Part shown: positions 39,001-51,000 of the stretch, one piece after another
How positions within the stretch are numbered: position 1 is the first letter of the stretch
Layout: the number at the start of each line of letters is the position of its first letter
Assembly: GCA_907165065.1 (NCBI GenBank)
Contig: OU015528.1
Location: forward strand, 30,774,515 to 30,838,514
DNA length: 64,000 nt
Origin: Caprimulgus europaeus
Lineage: Eukaryota; Chordata; Aves; Caprimulgiformes; Caprimulgidae
Direction: 5' to 3'
The notes under the pieces: generated by a model
Told to the model about the DNA's origin: nothing
Seen by the model: only the letters and a program-made list of their open reading frames with translations
Database searches by the model: none
Translations under genes and position numbers: made by a program

Positions 39001-42000
39001 CTCACTTACAAAAATGTTGGACGCAAGAATGCTCCTGCATGTGTGTTTCATTCACTTTATTTACTTTTTAAGGTGAAAATCCTTTGGCAGATGACCAAAG
39101 TAACCATGACATTAACTCAGTTGCTGGAGTACTGAAGCTCTATTTCCGAGGGCTGGAAAATCCTGTCTTTCCTAAGGAAAGATTTAATGATCTTATTTCT
39201 TGTATCAGTAAGTAGAAATCTCTATTTCTTTTTCAATAGAATTTTACTTATCATATTTTTAGTAGTGGCCTGAAAAAAGAACTACTTCACTGATTTTTCT
39301 GAGACAATTTTTTTGCCATCTGTAACAGTCTGGGTCAGTTATTAGTCATACTTGCAGCTGTGGTTGTTCCCTTTTTCCAGTGGGATTAATGTACAGTACA
39401 ACTCTTTGTTTAACAGGGCAGGAAGAATATCTTTTGATATACAGAGATAGATAAATTTAAACACATTATTTTCCTCTGTGCACTGGAGCAGACAGAAGGG
39501 TATGAGGTCATGACTATGCAAACAGTACATTACTTTCCACAAAGGTTTTCATGCCCCACAGCTTGGGGTTAGTGCTGGTGGATAAGTAACCAACTGCTCA
39601 ACATTGTGTGGTTCTGGACCTTTGCTATGCTCAGCTTAAAACCTCCTGCAGAAGGTTTTTCCTGCAGGAAAACCTTTCAGTGCAGGAATGGAGGGGAGCA
39701 GCTGAGTGTTGTCTGCAGAAGAGCCCAGTCTGCCTTCCAGCACACAAGCATGACCAGGCTGTAATGGCATACCTTGGAGGAACATTGCATGGGTCTGTGC
39801 GCTGCTGGTGTTTTCAGCTGGGCACAGAGAGGTTGTAATAATTTAGGAAGTTCTCAGTGGATGAGTGAATTGCTCTGGCATGCACAAAACAGCATCCAGT
39901 TCACAGATCCCTGCAGATGTTGAGGAGGTGTGAGGCCAAGCCAACCATCAGCAGACTTACTGTTCCCTGTGCGGGTGGGATAGGTTCACCAACCTCTCAG
40001 AGCATCACTGTCTGAGAGGGATCCAGTTCAGTTATCCCCTTAGAAGTTGTCAGAGATGCTAGCTTTGTGGAAGAATTTCCTCCTTTCAGCCCTTCCTTTG
40101 TAACTTGCCTGCTTCAGCCAAGTGGAGAAAGAGGCAGTTTCACAGGTAATGAGGGCCAGTCCTTTGGGATATCAATTAGGGCAAACTCTCTCCAGTGTTA
40201 TCCTGGCAAAGGGGTCTCAGCCCAGTAGTCGGGACCACAGATCCAGTGTGCACAGTCCTGGGCCTGCCATCAGATGGGGTTTTCTGCTCCCTGCTGGGGG
40301 AACCCAGTGTGTGTGGTTTCCTTCCCACATACGGAGCATTGTAGTAATTCAGCCTGGAGGTTACAAATACGTGGATCACTGTGACCAGGTCTGTGTGCAA
40401 TATTTTGTGTTTTGGTTTTTGCGGGGATTTCTGCAGCTGTTGCTATTTACAGACTTGGTGGTACTGAGGAGTCCTGAAGGACCTCAAAACCACAGTTTAA
40501 CAGTCTAATCCCTGATGCTGAGGAGGAAATTGTCTCTTTAGAAAGCATATTCTTGGTTCTACCTGAGATCAGCTTTAGCTAACTGTGGTACCACAGCCAG
40601 AAAATGTCTGCGAGTCATAGAAATTGGATCTAAAAAGAGATCATTTTGACTGAGTGGTTTTCTGCGTGACAGGGATGATGGAACTTTACCTAATAATCCT
40701 GCACTGATTTCCATAACTTCCAGATGAATTAAAGGATGTCTGCTGGAAATTTTATTTATTTAATAGCTTTATTTGACAGAAAACCTACCACATTCTTGGA
40801 TAAGCTGTTCAAATGATTAATCGCTTTCATCGTTAAATATTTGTACCAGATTTCCTTTTCAAAATTTCTGCTGTCAGATTCTACCTGTTGGATCTCTTTA
40901 TGACTTTATTATTTTGACTAAACATTAAGAAAAACAGAAATGGTGGTTCTTATATGTGGAGATGGCACTGCACTTTGTTGTGTTGAAGAGTTTTAAATAG
41001 AATTGTAAAATACCAAGAATTAGTATTTGGTTTACAGAGATTATACAAGTGAGTGCTTAGGAGAGGCAAAAATATTTGCCCAAAACAGCCTTTTAAATGT
41101 GTTCCAATAAGAGAAACCTGGATTATTTCAAAGAGTTGCCGTTCACCATTGAAGCTTCTGAAGACAGGATGGGGTATTTAGAAAGAGGGGCAGAAGTTCA
41201 ATGGACTGAATATGTGTACATGGCACCTCTGCAGGTGGGAGAGATTCACCGGCCTCTCAGAGCATCACTGTCTGAGAGGGATCCAGTTCAGTTATTCCAA
41301 AATGGTCTGCTGATATTAAGAACATCAAGGAAAATGGCAGTGAATGCTCAATCCCTAGCATTAGGCCTTGATTTCCTTAGAGGATGTCCAACTATTGCAT
41401 GTTGAAGGTAGGCAGCAGGTTATTTTCTTGCAAAGGAGTTGACAACCTTTTTTTTTAAGTAATAGTATCATCCAGCAGAGCTGAAATCAGTAACAGCTAA
41501 TAGCCTGGAGGAAAGTCACTGCTCTTCGAGCCACATTTTTAAATGGGACGGTTGTTGGGAAAGTTCTTTTGTCATCTGATCCTGATTTAGACTCGCTGTT
41601 CTCATAAATCTGGGTTGTCATCTCTACAACAGCTTGGCAAAATTAGGTGTAATAACTGAGTAGTTCTGCTGGGTTTTACTTCTGCTATTGCTGTTGCAGA
41701 AGAAAGCAGAGGATTTTCTTCCTGATAATGTATTGTAAGAGTCCCAGATCTGTTTCTGGCAGGTGTTGGAGGAAGCCAGCGGAGAATTATTTTGTTGTTT
41801 GGTTTGGTTTCCACAAGGTTATCTTTTGGGACACTCTGAAATGATGTGTCAATACCTTCCTTCAGCAGAGGGAGGAGAGGTAAGTTTCATACATGGCAGG
41901 ACAAAACGGGTTTTCTCTTTGAGCACATTGGAGTGGGTTCAGTTTGTGTTGTCAGAGTGAGGGTTTTGAATGTGGTGTGAGTAGAGAGAGCGACTTTCTT

Positions 42001-45000
42001 GTGCCTTGCACCCACAGCCAGCCTCAGAACCACACACTGGGAACGGTATGCCTGCGTCTTCTGATCATCAGAGAGGCCTGAGGTGGATTGTTTTTACAGC
42101 TGTGTACCTAGTCTCTGCACTTAAAGAAGTGGCCCACTACTTCCAGGGAATAAGATGTTGGGTTATTTTGCAGCAAACATTTCAGAATATACTACCTGTC
42201 ACAGTTTAGCCTAAATACTACCTTTGTGGTCCGTACTATCCAAAAGTGTCTCAAAGACCCTTTCTACTGCCGTCTTTTAATCTTAATGCTTTATGTACCT
42301 TGCAGAAAAGAATACACTCTAGGCAAGATTTTTCTTCCACTTCAGATTTTGAACCTGTCATAGTTATATTAAGATTTTTTTCTGTGCTTCTGTAGCTTCA
42401 CACAAGTATGTTGTCTTCATGTTAATAGGAGCAGGGCCAGACTCCCTTTCCTCTGTGAGAACACATTACAGTAACTTCTTTAGGCCACTGTGATATGTTA
42501 AGTCCAGAAAGCTTTCACATTTTTAATTAAGAAGGTTTAAATACTCTCAATTCATATTGCATTTACTATCTGATAAACGGTAAGGAAAAAATAAACATTG
42601 AGTTGTTTTCAAAGTTTTTTTTCAAGATAAATGTCAGTGTGGTTTTTTTAATCCTTGCCAGAAATTGTTGTAAAAAGTGGGAGGGAGAAACAAAATTCAT
42701 AAAATTAACGTTCATGTAAAACTGTAAAAGGGCAGAATGTCACACATTTTATATGGAAATGTAATGTTGCCAGTGAAAAAACCCTTGAAACTGAAGTATT
42801 TATTTATGGATGTCAAGCATAATTGAGGCTACAGCTGCAAAATGAACCCTTCCTCAGTACAGCCACTGAGGAATTCCTTTGCATTTATGCATATATTTCA
42901 AAATGAAATAGAGCATTGTGATTTAATGCTTTCCCTTTTGCAAATACAGTGGAACAGTGCAAATTACTGTGACTTTTAGGGCAATTTGTATTAATTAGAC
43001 TCATGAGAACAATGTTAATCTGTTTGGGTTTCGAAACTGCTTTAGATAAAATTTGGGTCAAATTATGACTTCTCCTGCGCAATCACGAAAGGTGGGACAG
43101 AATGTAAAGAATCCTTGTGATCATGAGCCATAATTCTGCATTCTCAGCAAAAGGAGTGGCAACTATTGCTCCCAGCAGCACTCAGCAATCCAGAGCGTAA
43201 AATAAGGTGCAAGGGAAGAGAGGAGAGTCGCACTGTACTACTTTTCTGCCCCTTTGTAGAAACAGGTTGGGCCAAACACAAGCGAAATATGTGTAACAGG
43301 AATTGCTTGTAGGCAGAGGGTACAGGAGCTGTGCTCAGGGCTGGGCCATAATTCACCTTCACTGCTAGGGAGCTGCAGTTCCTCTCCTGGTGTGAGTTCT
43401 TGTACACGTGTATTACTTACATAGCTGTGCAATGCAGCATCAGACACATCCTAGCTACCTGGACAGCTTAGCTTCTGCTCAGGTCATTATAATTCTTCTA
43501 TGTTTCCTCTCCCTTGCCTTAAATTTGATATACTAAGATGCTGGGATGAATAAAAACTTACATATTTTTCCTTCTGATTTTTATAATTTTAATCCCTTGC
43601 TGCCAGCAGTGTCCACTTGCCTAAAGGCATAAATGTTATGGAAGGAAATTATTTTATTGTTTTTCCAGACTATTGCCTATTACCTAAAAAGTGAAAAACT
43701 ATATTGTGAATTGTCAGCTCTTCCTGAAAAAGTTTCAACAAAATGACAGCAACTGTTTCCTTCCCTAATTGACAGGGGATACCATTGTGTTTATCTTCCA
43801 GTAATGTGTTCTTAAATAGATCTGAAAGAGCTGTAAGTGGCATTGCTGAGTTGATCGATACATATCTTTGAGTTGGGTTGGACCCATCTACCAAAGTGGA
43901 AAGAGGCACAAATTTTTAACTTCAGCACTAATACATATTCATGTAGATTACTTGTCAGCTGCAAATTGACCATAAAAATTACACCTACAAGTGTAACTCA
44001 ATCCCATTTGACATTCAGTGAGTGTGTAAAATATCCATTAGGCATTCACTCTGTTGCTAGTAGGCACCACTCCAAGTGGAAGTAGCGAGTGACCCCTACA
44101 CAGAGATACCACTTTGGATTTTACCCTTCAAGACAAGCATCCTAAAGGAGAGAGAGAGAGAGAGCTTACATTACCATTGTTTGTTTTCTTCTTCCTCCTT
44201 TGTACTACCCTTGCCTGTGAAATATGCTTAGCTTGCACAGCACTGGCTTCCCAGTGTATTACAATTCACTCACTGCTGACACCAGGTTTCTCCTTCCACA
44301 TGTTCTGATCAATAATATCTTCCCTTTGCAAAATGTTTGCATTTCTTCTGTTGCTTCTGAGATTGGCCCATGGAGGCTGCCTGTTAACAGAGGGTGGTGG
44401 AACAGACACAATCCAGAACTCGTGTTTCTGAGCTCTGACTGCTACCAGGCTGAATCTGCTCCCCGTTGGATAACCGTGTCTCACCACCAGTACAGGAGAG
44501 GTCCTGTGTAGAACCACGACCAGGAAACATACAGTGCTTTTGTAGCACTTTTAGCTAAACCATAGTAATAAAGACATGTAGCTTTCCAGTAGGGCCAAAA
44601 TATTTTGGAACCAACAGCAGTTGCTCTCTTGCAAAAGTATTTTCTTCTCCTTCACCAAAGCCCTGCATTTATATATTTGAATATTTATTGTCTTTTACAT
44701 GCTCCACTACTTCAGGATTATTGCTTAATTAAACTTCAATTTACACTTTCTTAATGTTATTTAGGATTAATGTATCACTGTTATAGTTTAGTTTTGTTTT
44801 ATTTGTATTTGGGGTCTTATGTTCCAACCAACTTATCTTTTCCAACCAAAATAATGCTATGATTCCATGTTCCTATGATTCTATGTTAGTAATTGTGTTT
44901 TCTCCCCTCTCAGGTTTCCTTTACTCTTATGAGGCAGATTGTTCACTTTTGATCTGTTTCACTTTAGAGTTTGGCTTTGCAAAAACCTCATTGTGAGTCA

Positions 45001-48000
45001 CTAGGTGGACATTCACTGATTCTGTGTGTCTCTGCAGTAAGCAAAGGTGACACTGCCACTCCAGAGCACGTACAGTGTTCTGGGATAATTACAGAATCGT
45101 AGAATCATTTTGGTTGGAAAAGACCATTAAGATCATCAAGTCCAATCATAAACCTGGTGCTGCCAAGCCCACCTGTAAACCATGTCCCTAAGCACCACAT
45201 CTGCACATCTTTTAAATAGCTCCAGGGATGGTGACTCCACCACTTCCCTGGGCAGCCTGTTCCAATGTTTGACAACCCCTTAATAGAAGAAATTTTTCCT
45301 AATATCCAACCTAAACCTGCCCTGGTGCAACTTAAGACCATTCCCTCTTGTCCTATCACTTGTTATTTGGGAGAAGAGACCAACACCCACTTCACTACAA
45401 CCTCCTTTCAGGTAGTTGTAGGGAGCAATAAGGTCTCCTCTCAGCCTCCTCTTCTCCAGACTAAACAACCCCAGTTCCCTCAGCCGCTCCTCACCGGACT
45501 TGTTCTCCAGACCCTTCACCAGCTTCGTTGCCCTTCTCTGTACATGCTCCAGCACCTCAATGTCCTTCTTGCAGTGAGGGGCCCAAAACTGGACACAGCA
45601 CTCGAGGTGCAGCCTCCCCAGTGCCCAGTACGGGGGGACAATCATTTCTCCACTCCTGCTGGCCACGCTATTTCTGACACAGGCCAGGATGCTCTTGGCC
45701 TTCTTGGCCACCTGGGCACACTGCTGGCTCATGTTCAGCCGGCTGTCGACCAACACCCCCAGGTCCTTTTCTGTTGGGCAGCTTTCCAGCCACTCCTCCC
45801 CAAGCCTGTAGTGTTGCATGGGGTTGTTGTGACCCAAGTGCAGGACCCAGTACTTGGCCTTGTTGAGTCTCATACAGTTGGCCTTGGCCCATAAATCCAG
45901 CCTGTCCAGATCCCTCTGGGATTCCTTCAGAACCTCTAGGATTTATGTTAGATGCTTAACTCCATTAATGTCTGATAAAAATACATTAATAGTTCTGGGC
46001 ACAGATGCCAGGCTCTTCCACAGAGTCATGAAACCCCAGAAGCTGGCCTCTTCCCTTTCTCTTGTTTCACCCCACAAATGCCTCTTGTGCTGTGAGCTGC
46101 ACTGTAGCTCCACTTGGACAGGAGCAGTGTTCCCATGCTAAACACTTTCTCATCTGGCTGACAGGAAACTTTCCTGCTCATGCGTCAGACCAGAACTCCT
46201 AAAATTTTGCTCTGCTCTGAGAACTGGGAACTAGAAAGTAATAACCATTTCCATTTGTGGTATCTACCTGATGGTAGTCTTTGTTTGTGATTGATATTCA
46301 TGTGTCCTTCACACAGATCTCTCTTCCCTCCCTCACTCCACAGTAAGAAAAAACACATTAGTTTTCCGTGTACTTGGCCTTGCCAGGGGCTTGTCCTGTT
46401 ACTTGTGTTTGGGAATGTGAGTCTCGTCGTATCATTAGAGTAATGAACCAGTTTCCAAATCCGCTGATTTCTACTTCTGCATGGCAGCTAATTGCATTAT
46501 TAGGACAAGTCATGTAATTTCAGCACTTCAGTTTTCTTAGCTGAGAAATGGCTAATACCTCACTGGGCAGTGAGGTAGGGCTAATTACACTTCTTGGAAA
46601 TCAGAGTAATGAAGAGAGGGTCTCCAACAGAAGTGCTGTGAGACACAACCAGCTTTCTGCAGTATTGGGATTGTCAGTGGTTTCCCACAGCAACCAGCTT
46701 GTAGCATGGATGGCCATTCTGTCCCACGTCTCTCTTCAGCAAATCCAGTGGAGGTAAAGCAATGTTTTCTCTTACTTCTGTGTAGGAAGCAGCAAATTAT
46801 TTCTGCCTGGATGCAGAAAGATCATTCTGTGCATTCCTTCTTTCCTATATACTCAAATGCTCACACACTGCATAAACACAAGCAACTACAAAATTTGGCT
46901 CCTCAGTTAAAAGCAGCACAAAAATACATAACATGTTACCTATCTCCTTTAAACCAAATCAGTGCTGAGAAAGAAAAGCAAGCCTTTTGAAATAACATGG
47001 AAAGCACACACATTTACCGTTTAGCAGTAGTTTGGATTTTTAGTAAAGGGGCTTTTATGGAAACGGACTGAGTTACCAGGAAGGTATTGGAAATGCACAA
47101 CACCTCGTTCCAGCATGTATAGCTTGTAACTGCTTCAGTATAGAGATGACTTGCTAGTACTTAGCACTGATCATGCTTGTATTAAGGCAGCTGGGATAGC
47201 TCAACACATGGCCATACAGCCAAGCTCTCTGTACCTACTCTGCCATGTCCATGCTGCCTACTGGGACTAATTCTGGCTCACACATCCTGTGAACCATGTC
47301 TAGGAACTGCTTGGAAGAGTTTTAGTTGGCACAGACCACAAGAACATTGGAGAGTATGATAACTACTGTGTGGTAGCTGCCTGTGTTCAAGACTGTGCCC
47401 CATCCTGGTTTAGCTCCTTCCAGATGCACACTGCTGGAAGGAGCTGCTGGATCTGCCTGGAAGCTCAGCCAGTGCGTTTCTCAGGTCTGATTTGAGTTCA
47501 GTGATGACTGAACCTGGGCAAGGGCCAGTCTCCAGAACTGGCTGGAAGAGGCAGGTCTGCAGCATAAGGCATTAGCCAGGAAAGGCTTTAATGCAGAAGG
47601 CAGGTCCTGGTGTTGTGTCACAACTTCCCTCCAGCTTCCCACATCCAGCACGCAGGGCAGAAAGGCTGGGGAGGAGCTGTGCCACCATACTACACAGCAG
47701 TGCTGCTGAGGCAGGAGTGTTTAAAGACATAACCAAAGTGCCTTTGGACCTTCCTCTCAGTCCCACTCCATAGAAAATCCACCTGTGCACATGCACGCAG
47801 GCTCAAAACCACACAGACCTGCAACTCTGTGTACAGAGACTCATAGACAGCTTTGTCAGGGGGAAGATTGGCTGAGCTGGAGTCTCACAAGACACCACCA
47901 GCTTTAACAGCAGCTGCTTTTGTTGGAAGACTGGGGACTGAAGATATGACCAGGCTCCTTCCACTTAGTTTTGGAGAGTTGCTTAGTTTAGGCAGGTGGA

Positions 48001-51000
48001 GAAAGGCCTTGCACTAAAACCAGTGGCTGTGGGCTGCACAGAATAGCAGTGTGGCACTCCAGTGCAGAAGCGAGGGTACATAGCACTGGCATCTCTCAAG
48101 ATGTGGTGTGCACTGGAAAGGGAGAAGAGAATTGCAGTTGCTCTGCAGATCCTTGCTGTGCAAGCAGCTCCTAGGCTTAGCACATCCCTGCCATGAACTC
48201 TGGTTCTTTACCAGTAACCAGGAATACGTCTTGATATGTGCAGTCCAAGTTTAACAGAAACATAAAAGTAAATTTCAAGTCCCATACTCCAATACAGAAA
48301 GAGTTATGTCTTGAACTGATTTTCAGCTAGAGTTTGGGTTCAGTGTGACTCGTTAGGTTATAAGTTATGCAACTTGTCAGCAGTCCTCTTCCCCACCAGC
48401 TCTGTGGCAGTCAATGGCATCTTACCAGGGACACCATTCCAGCCTTCAGCTGCTCTGCTAGAGAATAGGGTTCTACCTCCTGCAGGAGTTTCGCTTTGCT
48501 GCTCCTGCAGTAAGTACCACAATCCAAATGGGCTTCCTTCATGCTGATGGTGGGTCTGTTCTTCTGCAGGAAGGAGCCAAGCTTCAGCCCATCCCAAAAC
48601 CTTATTTTACTCAGCACAGTAGAGGTGCTGAGCTGGTGGGATCTCCTGTAAATGCAAGTGTGGGAACAGATTTTCCCCTTTAGTTTTACGACACTGGCAC
48701 TTCCTAATGAAGTACAGCACTTAGGTGTGGTAAACAGAAGTCTCACTGCCTAACTAACGTGTTTAGTTCTTGGTACCAAAATACTAATTGCTAGACACCA
48801 GTTGTTCTTCTAAGAAACATAAGTCGACACATATTTTTACATCTACAAATAAATGCTGATTGGTAGAAATGGCCATACCAAAGAACACAAATAAACACCA
48901 GGAACTCTGTTTACAGTTAGTATGTTTTTATGTCAGTAATTACTTTAAATGTGTGCTGTTGAATATAACATTTTGTGGTACAAATGGCTTTTCAACTATT
49001 GGAATCAGCTCCTGTTTCTCATTTCCAAATTTTTTAATATCCATTTCAGTGCCAGTGGACAGTTTTTCTCATGTAGTCTCCTAAGATTTCCCCTAGATGT
49101 TGTTAATTGCAGCATCCCTTCTTGGCTGACATAAAAAACATTACTGAAATTTTAGGTTGTTTCTAACAGTGTTATTTTCAAAGAAAACACATTGGGAAAA
49201 AAAAATGAGATATTTCTTATTTTGGAAAACAATATATCATTTCATCCCATCACTACTCCACTTGGAGCCACATAATCTTTCTGAGCAACATAGAAGGTAA
49301 TGCATCCTTGTTATAAGACACTGGGAACTGATACTCTGATTAAACTGGCCTTGTTTTGCACACTTCAGAAGAATTTTGGTGGACTGCTATGAAATAATTT
49401 GGGAAAATACATATGATGTTTGTGTTTCTTACTTACACACTGTAAAACATAAAGCCTTTCTCCTACTTTGCCATTAAGAGAGTTATAGCTGGACATTTGA
49501 CTAAGAAAATTCATTAGAGAAGCTCAGTGATTGGAATATTGTGTCTGATATGAATATTCAAATAAAGAGAATGAATCTGTATTTGAAACTGATAGCAAAC
49601 ATCTCTCCTTAGTGCCTTGGATTTATGTGCTGATACTGTGGTTTTGTGAGCTCTCCAGCTCAGCAAGTGGCATGGAGTTTGACTTAGGCAGGTTTGTGAC
49701 TTCTTGTATTTATACATGTTGATGTGTTGGTTTTAATGAGAGGAAGAAGGACTTTTATATCTTATTTTTCTAATAGGCAAAAATGAGAAGATATTGGCTA
49801 GGGACATGTTAAGGTAAAGAATCAAAGTAAATGGAGTAAACTGGCTGAATGCTATTTTAGACCATCATATGAAAGAGAACTTCAAATACTTTCTTCTGTT
49901 TGCAGGAATAGACAATCTCTATGAGAGGGCTCTTCACATCCGCAAACTCCTCCTTACTTTGCCCAGGTCGGTCCTTATAGTGATGAGATACCTCTTTGCC
50001 TTCCTCAATCAGTAAGTGCTTTATCATTCCCCAAGGTACTGTACCTTTGTCTGCCTTCCTCTGCTGGTGTTGAAGTTCTTTGGGTTTACTTGTACTCTTA
50101 TATACAATTTATATTTAAGCTCCATTTGACACAGAATATGATCTTCTGAATGGCAATGAAAATATGAATGAAAACACCAGTTTTCATTCATATTAAACTT
50201 ACATTTGTCCAAAACTGAGCAAGGTTGTAATAAGACAGATTGAAGTGTTATCTGAAAGGGGAGTGCAGGCTACAGCATTAAAGCTGATAACAAAATAAAC
50301 TGATAAGAAAGATAACAAATACAAACTGTAATTACATTAAAAATAATTTACGTAATTTAAAAGATTTTTTTTTTCCTTCTCTCAAGCTGATTTTAATCTC
50401 CTGACAGGAAAAATAAGCAGTATATTCAAGCAGCACAAGCCAGCTACCTATTTGATACTAGGCACTGCGAGGGTGGGACTTTGTTGCTGCTTCTGTTTTC
50501 TGGTAATAGGGCTACCAGTATAGAGAACATACTTCCTCTGTGTATGCTTTTGTATAAAGTAGTGTGGTTCTCACATTGCAAAACACAGGCAGCTGCTGCA
50601 AGGAGGTTTGTGTGACAAAGGGAAAATGGTGTTCTCTCTTCATCATTCCAGAAAAACTTCTTCATTCACAAAGAGAAAATAAAAGTCAGGTTGGGCAATT
50701 GCACTGTGTTTCTCCCTCCAGTCCTTCATAGCCCTGTCTGGTTTTGCTGACCCCAGTATTTTCACTGCAAATTTTGCTTCTTGTGCACTTTGACCTGATT
50801 CTAGCTTTTCTCTTTCTGCTGCCATATTGTCTGTTTCCTGTTATATTTGTTTTCATGTTGCTCTTTTCCTCTTCTTTTTCTAAATTTTCCCTCTGCTGAT
50901 TCATTCTATCTTTGTGACCTTCCCCATTTCATCCATCCTGTCTGTTCCTATAGAAACGGGGTCTTTGCAGCCAGGTTATGTGTGTGTGCCTGTATTCACA

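Larger units (their letters stand above)
39208..49905. other. SRGAP1 intron w12-w13 (10.7 kb), repeat-bearing
   Basis: Largest intron in the window and the one with nearly all recognisable transposon remnants, each listed separately: a paired hairpin repeat (39966-40038 and 41226-41298), a LINE reverse-transcriptase scrap (40320-40400), two CR1 pieces (44821-44886 and 45092-46012) and a MIR-like SINE (46450-46615). It also has a GA run (44148-44164). The stretch 46620-49900 shows nothing recognised. Confidence 0.92.

Noticed and set aside
40122-40508. 128-codon + strand frame
   Set aside because: It overlaps the LINE-like motif on the minus strand and has no similarity of its own.
45265-45894. 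209-codon + strand open frame, the longest in the window
   Set aside because: It is the antisense shadow of the CR1 reverse-transcriptase frame on the minus strand.
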